64,000 nucleotides of DNA, from the NCBI GenBank assembly GCA_039000515.1, contig JBCFYV010000012.1:29170078-29234077 (forward strand). Reading direction: 5' to 3'. This document shows, one piece after another, positions 59,001 through 64,000 of this stretch (position 1 is its first letter; every line of letters starts with the position of its first letter). Position numbers and translations under genes: made by a program. Source of the stretch: Timema cristinae. Taxonomy: Eukaryota; Arthropoda; Insecta; Phasmatodea; Timematidae. The notes under the pieces were generated by a model. That model searched no databases. It saw only the letters and a program-made list of their open reading frames with translations, and was not told the DNA's origin.

Positions 59001-62000
59001 TGTTTGTAATATTCTGTGTTACTCTGACAAATCAAGTTATTATCACAACATGTAATTCATTTTATTAAGATTTTTCCCAAATAAATATTAATTTGTAATG
59101 TACAAAACAGTTCAATATGGCAATAATTGAACATAAATGAAGTATTTTAGCTGTAAATATTTTTAATGGCGAATCTTCGAACCCAGAATTTGTTTCTAAA
59201 TGAATTTGAAGCTGACGTTACTTCAAAGCCAAGTCGAAGTTTTGAAGCTTCACTCACCCCTAAATTGAATAATATGAGTGTTGAAATACTATTGATTATG
59301 ATAAACTATACCACAATAGGAAAAATTTTATGCAATGTCTAATTTTTTTTTGTGTTGACATGCCATCTAATTAGTGTTCGTGGCATGCCTGCCATGGATT
59401 TTCCACTCCTGGTCTGATGTATCTGCCAATGGCTGATTATTTGATGTGGTTTATAAAATATTTGGCATATGTTGTTTTTATTGTAAAAAATATTATTTTG
59501 TAATCTAATAGTACATTTTTATATAATTTATCAATCTTTAATACATTTGTTCCATAGTTCCCAGAAAGAAGACGAAATAGAAGAGTACTTGCGTAAGAAG
59601 TATGCAGATGAGTCTGTGGCAGCACGCCACTTTGGAGATGGGGGTGAAGACATGTCAGACGAAATTACCCAACAAACTCTGTTGCCTGGAGTGAAGGACC
59701 CCAATCTTTGGATGGTGCGCTGCCGCATCGGGGAAGAGAAGTCCACCTTACTTCTGCTGATGCGCAAATTTATTGCATATCAGTTTACAAATGAACCTAT
59801 TCAAATCAAGTCTGTGGTGGTACCCGAAGGAGTGAAGGGCTACATTTATATTGAGGCCTTCAAGCAACCCCACGTCAAGGCCGTCATTTCCAATGTTGGC
59901 AACCTCCGTATGGGGCAATGGAAACAACAGGTGTGCCAACAATCAATGTGTCAGTACTTGAAATCTATAATATTGTTTAATAAATCTTGGTATCATTATT
60001 TCATCCTAAATTAACACTAGGCTGTAAAGGTTAAATTAATTTTAGGGACGGGTTCTTGAAACCAGTAATTTCGCACTTAACTGAAAGTATGAATGTTATA
60101 ATTAATGGATTATAAGATGGAATGTTAACATTGTTACTTATTCTATTTTTTGTGATTTTATATCTATATATATCCTCTTTTCCTCTTATGTTCGTAATTT
60201 TTTCTACGATTCGGAATTATAATCGAAATTTGGGATTCGAAGGTAAAATAGAAATTCATATTATAAAATAGTGGCTTCGATCCAACTTTAATTCATTTGG
60301 ATACACTCATTAATTTATTAAGAATTACTACAGTATTAATTACAAAACATAAACAAAAGTGAAAAAATACAAACACTTATTTACAAACACCAATTAATGG
60401 TTTGAAGCTGCTTGTTTTTCATAGGAATTAATGAGAAACCAAAGATTAAAGTTAAAACTACTCATAAATAACATTTGATTTTGTTAAGATAACTTGAAAT
60501 CATTCATAGATAGATTTTTACTCCAAGGAAATACTTACCACCATTATATGGAACAAATCTATAACTTTTCAGTAAAAATGTTAGTAAATATATAATTTAT
60601 GAATGAATCATTTAGTTACCTTATTAGTTAAAGATGTTTAATTATGAGGTAATAATTGTACTATCTCCCAGATATAATAAATTCAACCATAAATGTAATC
60701 AGGGTGGTTACACACAAGGAAAAGTCTGGGAATATTTTGATGTCAGAAAATTTAATTGAAAATAAGTATAAAAGTCAGGAAGTTCAAATAGTTGACTAAT
60801 TCTGTATCTAAATATTTAAACAAAACTGAAATTGAGATATTTTGTTTCTTGGTGTTAACAAAACGCATTGTATAGATATGTCAAGCTTAACATAAGATGG
60901 TTATACAGGGTCTATTTTTATACCACATTTACACAGGGGCACAAGTAATACCTAAAACATTAAATAGTGAAAATATGACTTTTAAGAATTATGTTGTTTA
61001 TAAGCCATTAGTATTGTTTATGAAAATATGTGATCAAAGTAATACACAAAAAAATTGCCATTCAACCAAGAAAAGACTGTAAACAAGCTTGTCGAGATTA
61101 AAAAAGATATACTGTTTGGAAAACCTGAAAAAGTCTTGGAATTTTATAATAAGAGTTAGTTACTATATAAATGAATGTGTATTGCTCCAAATAGTATTAA
61201 GACACCACAAAGAAAAAAAAAAGTGGCTTTACTTAGTTGTAAAAAGGGTTTCCTTAAGGGTTAAACTATGCATTAGGTATAAAAGTAAGGTTGTTTTTGG
61301 TTTTTTCATATCTTTATAATAAGGATGTGCAAAATGTCTGTATATTTCTAAGAATTCTTAGTGTAACACCTGTAACATGTTATTTAATGTTTCAGATGGT
61401 TCCTATCAAGGAGATGACTGATGTACTCAGGGTCGTGAAAGAACAGACAGGACTAAAACCTAAACAATGGGTACGACTTAAAAGAGGTCTTTATAAGGAC
61501 GATATAGCGCAGGTGGATTATGTTGATCTGGCTCAAAACCAGGTTCATCTAAAGCTTTTGCCACGAATTGATTATACTCGCCCTCGTGGGGCCTTGCGCA
61601 CTTCACAAACTGAGAGTGAGGCTCTAAAGCGTAAGAAGAAGAAGCGCCCAACAGCAAAACCATTTGATCCAGAAGCTATACGCACTATCGGTGGGGAGGT
61701 CACAAGTGATGGTGACTTTCTTATATTTGAGGGAAACCGCTACTCGCGCAAAGGTTTCCTGTACAAGAACTTCACAATGAGTGCTATTATAGCGGATGGT
61801 GTTAAACCAACTTTGGCTGAATTGGAACGGTTTGAAGAGGCGCCAGAAGGCATTGACATTGAGCTGCCAGCGACCGGCCATGCTGGTAAGGACGAGGTAG
61901 CTTCACACTCCTTCTCTACTGGAGACAACGTGGAGGTTTGTGAAGGAGAGTTAATGCATCTTCAAGGTAAAATAATTGCATTGACGGCAATCTGATCACT

Positions 62001-63234
62001 GTGATGCCCAAGCACGAGGACCTTACCGAGCCCTTGGAGTTCCAATCTAACGAGCTTCGCAAATATTTTTGCATGGGTGACCACGTAAAGGTGCTAGCAG
62101 GCCGCTACGAGGGCGACACCGGCTTGATTGTTCGGGTGGAAGATAACAGAGTGGTTCTCTTTTCTGATCTTACCATGCACGAGCTGGAGGTACTACCCAA
62201 AGATGTCCAGCTGTGTTCAGATATGGCGACTGGAGTGGACTCCTTAGGGCAGTATCAGTGGGGGGACTGTGTACAGTTGGACCCTCAGACAGTGGGCGTA
62301 ATTGTGCGGTTGGAGAGAGAGAATTTTCATGTACTCAACATGCATGGTAAGGTGGTTGAGGCCAAACCCCAGGCCCTGCAGAAGAGGAAGGAGTCACGTT
62401 ATGCTGTCGCTCTCGACTCTGATCAAAATACCATACAAAAAAGAGACATGATCAAAGTAATTGATGGCCCTCACTGTGGTCCGCACTGGTGAGATCAAAC
62501 ACTTGTATCGTAACTTTGCATTCCTTCATTCTAGAATGTATTTAGACAACGGAGGTATATTTGTTTGCAAAACAAGACACTTGCAGCTAGCTGGAGGGGC
62601 TAAAGTTGGTACCACGCCAGGGGGTGTAGGTACTGGTGGATTTGGAGGATATATGTCCCCACGTATTTCCTCTCCCATGCACCCAAGTGGCGGAGCTAGA
62701 GGAGGTGGTGCTGGGGGTGGTGGTGGTGGTGGAGGAGGAGGAAGAGGCCGTGGTCGAGGGGGTGGAGTCAGGAGGGACAGAGAGCTTATTGGACAGACCA
62801 TAAAGATCACTGGTGGACCATACAAAGGGAACGTTGGAATGTGAAAGATGCTACCGAGTCCACGGCAAGAGTCGAGCTTCATTCGACCTGTCAGACCATA
62901 TCCGTAGACAGATCACACATTGCTAACGTTGGCGTGCTCACCAAGGATGGCTCTTTCTCGTCTTACAATCGCACACCTTCATATGGCATGGGCGGTCAGA
63001 CACCCATGTATCGGGAGGGTAGCAAGACACCCATGCACGGCTCACAAACACCCATGTATGAGACTGGGTCTCGGACTCCACACTATGGGAGCATGACACC
63101 ATCTCACGATGGGTCTCGCACTCCAGGCCAGACAGGAGCTTGGGATCCCACAGTCACCAACACACCTGCGCGCAGCAATGACTTTGATGGGTACTCTTTG
63201 GAGGATGCATCACCATCACCTGGTTACAACCCAA
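46937..63234 (+). CDS. SUPT5H: Transcription elongation factor SPT5 (DSIF subunit), 3'-incomplete
   Basis: SPT5 pairs with SPT4 as DSIF and binds RNA polymerase II during pausing and elongation. Coding exons: 46937-47017, 52382-52843, 53241-53332, 56775-57004, 59558-59930, 61396-63234; all borders are GT/AG and phases agree (0, 1, 0, 2, 0, then 1 at 63234). Order of domains: acidic and RS-rich N-terminus; basic [18 protein letters not shown] domain ([20 protein letters not shown] to WKQQ); KOW modules ([73 protein letters not shown]); Gly/Arg-rich linker; TP-rich C-terminal repeats. Four one-base indels break frame (near 52515, 61980, 62481, 62840). The last exons are outside the window. Confidence 0.96.
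48248..48414 (-). mobile_element. SINE family A, 5'-truncated
   Basis: Tail and half of the body only. 13 bp TSD TATATATTTAAAT (48235-48247, 48415-48427). Confidence 0.9.
49046..49282 (+). mobile_element. SINE family B
   Basis: CCCACTTAGGTGACTGTATGG head, GGTGTACTGGGGATGGTTTTTCC body, tail GCGTATGTATAACCTGATGG then GATGCAAAAAAAA. Confidence 0.7.
49399..49634 (+). mobile_element. SINE family B
   Basis: TTCTTCGGTGGCTTCACACTC head, AACCTCGGTCGGGTG in the B-box region, body GTGGTTTTTCC and CACAAATGTGGGTACACTTAC, tail GTATAACCTGAACAGGTAG. Only ~115 bp after the previous copy. Confidence 0.8.
50080..50330 (-). mobile_element. SINE family B
   Basis: Minus-strand copy: plus reads tail TAGCACTGCATCCTTCTACC, GGGTTATACGCC, body, reverse B-box GATCGAACCCCAATC and head CCACGGGGCCACCGAAG. 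Confidence 0.85.
50924..51254 (+). mobile_element. SINE family A with internal duplication
   Basis: Full-length head (GACCTGGCGGTCTAGGGG) and tail ending in (AAT)n then (GAT)n. A 12 bp TSD TCTTGTTGCCAC (50912-50923, 51255-51266). The body motif CCAAACCCTTCC...CACCTCT is present twice in a row (51016-51056), unlike other copies. Confidence 0.92.
51368..51617 (+). mobile_element. SINE family B
   Basis: CACTTCAATGGCTGAACGG head, CCCACTCTCCTTCCACACAAA body, tail AACAGGTAGTAAGGCACGGGG. Confidence 0.75.
52382..52843 (+). CDS. SUPT5H: SPT5 exon 2, NRSD/RSD repeat-rich, one frameshift
   Basis: Acceptor TTTGTTTAG, donor CGAA|GTAAGA. Encodes [20 protein letters not shown], then repeated (G/D)NRSD units, a frame break near 52515 (one base missing or two extra), then repeated RSD/RSE/GNRS units to SRRHKKKR. 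Confidence 0.88.
53241..53332 (+). CDS. SUPT5H: SPT5 exon 3 (acidic)
   Basis: 92 nt; [20 protein letters not shown] then [10 protein letters not shown]; acceptor TTTCTTAG, donor GAT|GTAAGT. Confidence 0.9.
53731..54492. mobile_element. hAT MITE with perfect 8 bp TSD
   Basis: CAGGGGTGCACTCAGGAATT at the left, GGGTTCACCCTTG at the right (inverted ends CA(G/A)GGGTG(C/A)AC). TSD ATGTTGTG is identical on both sides (53723-53730, 54493-54500). Subterminal GGGGG/GGGGAG blocks. No transposase. Confidence 0.9.
55320..55560 (+). repeat. Dispersed repeat E, copy 1
   Basis: Colinear with 60.04-60.30 kb: CCAGTAATTT, AACTGAA..GTATGAATGT, TTTT..CTACGATT/CCAAGATTC, GAAATTCA, GGCTTCGATCCAACTTTAA / GGATCTGAGCCAACTTTAA. 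Class unknown. Confidence 0.6.
56335..56415 (-). repeat. tRNA-like SINE head fragment
   Basis: Plus CTGGGCTTGAACTCATG (reverse B-box) and CTTACCCAAAGACCACCGAGG (reverse A-box region). Confidence 0.5.
56775..57004 (+). CDS. SUPT5H: SPT5 exon 4
   Basis: 230 nt; [40 protein letters not shown], then [20 protein letters not shown]. Donor GGA|GTGAGT; the split codon joins to exon 5 as Asp ([18 protein letters not shown]). Confidence 0.95.
57379..57998. mobile_element. hAT MITE
   Basis: Ends CTGGCTAGTCCAACTGG and, inverted, CAAGTTGGACGACCCTG; octamer flanks GTATAAAG / GTATAGAG (7 of 8). Confidence 0.85.
58309..58669. mobile_element. Nested MITE with ~55 bp inverted repeats
   Basis: TTGTATTATACTTAGAAGAA..GGTACAGGAAAGATGG at the left and CCATCTTTCCTGTACC..TTCTTCCAAGTACAATACAA at the right. 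Family unassigned; no clear TSD. Confidence 0.8.
58843..59262. mobile_element. Nested hAT MITE with perfect 8 bp TSD
   Basis: TAGGGGTGTGTGAAGTCC at the left, GAAGCTTCACTCACCCCTA at the right. TSD AATTGAAT identical at 58835-58842 and 59263-59270. 420 bp, no ORF of note. Confidence 0.92.
59558..59930 (+). CDS. SUPT5H: SPT5 exon 5 (NGN domain)
   Basis: 373 nt; [60 protein letters not shown], ending [10 protein letters not shown]. Acceptor TTCCATAG, donor CAG|GTGTGC. Confidence 0.97.
59931..61395 (+). other. SPT5 intron 5
   Basis: Repeat E copy 2 (60.03-60.30 kb). CAGGGTGGTTACACACAAGG near 60702 with two GTC(T)GGGA/AGTCAGGAA-type motifs hints at a further hAT relic without a matching end. Confidence 0.8.
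60030..60300 (+). repeat. Dispersed repeat E, copy 2
   Basis: See copy 1 at 55.32 kb; same orientation. Confidence 0.6.
61396..63234 (+). CDS. SUPT5H: SPT5 exon 6 (KOW domains, GR linker, CTR start); three frameshifts
   Basis: 1.84 kb from [20 protein letters not shown] to [13 protein letters not shown]. Shifts: one base missing near 61980 (before [14 protein letters not shown]), one extra near 62481 (in the GGTCCGC), one missing near 62840 (before [13 protein letters not shown]). The linker has a long Gly run with RGRGRGGG; the CTR part has [32 protein letters not shown] units, substrates for P-TEFb in this family. Donor CCAA|GTTAGT. Confidence 0.93.
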
Positions 63235-64000
63235 GTTAGTACTAATATTACTCTTCAAAAACATATAAATACAGATAAGGATAAGATAATAAACTTAACA
63301 GCTATACAAATATCATACTCTTGTTTGTTTCAAATTTAGAATCAACTAATTACATTCTGAAAGTCAAAACACAAAATGATAAAATTAAAATAAGACACAT
63401 TAAAAGTATATATTAATTATATTTTATTAAATAAGACACATTGAAAGTATATATTAATTATATTTTATTATAATTAAGATTGGGATTTTGGAGCCAGGAA
63501 AAGAGTGGCTTTTTCTTTCCTTAGTCAGCTAACAGTATAAGATAATTAACTCTCAAAACTGTAAATTTGACTATAGTTAGTAGAGCCTTGGTTTCTGCGG
63601 TAATTTCCAATAGAACAAACAAGCTGTTCCATTAACTTAGTGAATCATAGTATTTGGAGCTCTCTAATTGTCCCTAAAAATTGAGCAAATAACATAACCC
63701 AACAAAAACTGATTATATTTTTGTCATGCAAACATTATGTGTGCAGTACTCTTTGTCTAACCTGTATGATAGCAAACCTACCTTCATTGTTCCACTATGG
63801 TACAGCTTAGGAGCTTCCAACTGGTGGCCAACGATGTTTTTGTTGTGTTGTTGTTGTTGTGTTGCCTGCAAAGTTTCTGGGAAAAGTAGTCTTCAGTAGT
63901 AAAACTGATATTTTTAGATGAGAAACAGAACATTTTGACTTAAATGGATAAAACCCAAGAAAGCTCCAACTGATGTTCATTTGTTCGTAAACTTAATTGA
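63235..64000 (+). other. SPT5 intron 6 (start)
   Basis: Opens with GTTAGT. No further SPT5 exon could be recognised. A 44 bp tandem duplication (AAGACACATT(A/G)AAAGTATAT) lies at ~63391-63478, and a (GTT)n run near 63840. Confidence 0.75.

Larger units (their letters stand above)
58014..59411. mobile_element. hAT-type element hosting two nested MITEs
   Basis: Left TAGGGATAGGAACTTTTCCG..CTATGCCAC, right GTGGCATGCCTGCC..GGATTTTCCACTCCTG, inverted similarity over ~35 bp. Flanking octamers GTATAGTG / GTCTGATG match at 5 of 8. It begins 15 bp after the previous MITE ends. Confidence 0.7.
57005..59557 (+). other. SPT5 intron 4, composed largely of hAT MITEs
   Basis: 2.55 kb, of which 57379-57998 and 58014-59411 are hAT-type elements, the second carrying two further inverted-repeat elements. 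Confidence 0.85.

Noticed and set aside
62526..62882. Proline-rich ORF on the minus strand
   Set aside because: Antisense of the SPT5 glycine-rich linker.

Overview
This is an AT-rich, intron-bearing animal nuclear sequence. The three recognisable host proteins (nicastrin, NDUFA12, SPT5) look arthropod, most likely insect, and the TE load (tRNA-headed SINEs, hAT MITEs, mariner, LINEs, Ty3/gypsy) suggests a large repeat-rich insect genome. I cannot name the species.

Layout: 1-6 kb is repeats (SINEs, a LINE fragment, an unclassified dispersed repeat). 6.10-8.17 kb (+) is a full-length, intronless nicastrin gene broken by two apparent frameshifts. 8.5-27.4 kb is a gene desert holding a tRNA-headed inverted-repeat element with a SINE inside it, a 1.5 kb foldback with ~450 bp arms, a six-unit ~143 bp degenerate tandem array, a decayed LINE, a ~345 bp nested-palindrome MITE and a solo LTR with a perfect 4 bp target-site duplication (TSD). 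27.5-35.1 kb (-) is a complete four-exon NDUFA12 gene (complex I), whose introns hold a hAT MITE, a truncated SINE, a mariner relic with a GAT-repeat expansion and a LINE tail. 35.6-45.6 kb is TE-on-TE: a hAT with a second hAT nested in it, then a decayed Ty3/gypsy element (minus strand) lying between 22 bp inverted repeats. 46.9 kb to beyond the window (+) is SPT5: seven coding exons are visible, covering the acidic/RS-rich N-terminus, NGN, KOW domains and the start of the C-terminal TP repeats; the last exons lie outside. Its introns are full of SINEs and hAT MITEs.

The genes do not form a pathway: nicastrin is a gamma-secretase subunit, NDUFA12 a mitochondrial complex I subunit, SPT5 (with SPT4) the DSIF elongation factor. 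All three show single-base indels in otherwise conserved coding sequence (two, one and four). This argues for residual assembly error more than for three pseudogenes, and should be kept in mind for every broken ORF here.

I found no clearly new biochemical system. The most interesting material is structural: two SINE families with different tRNA heads and one shared 3' tail, a tRNA-headed element with rearranged inverted repeats, the large foldback, nested hAT MITEs filling one SPT5 intron, a microsatellite grown out of the Asp-codon run of a mariner transposase, and an expanded NRSD/RSD repeat in SPT5.
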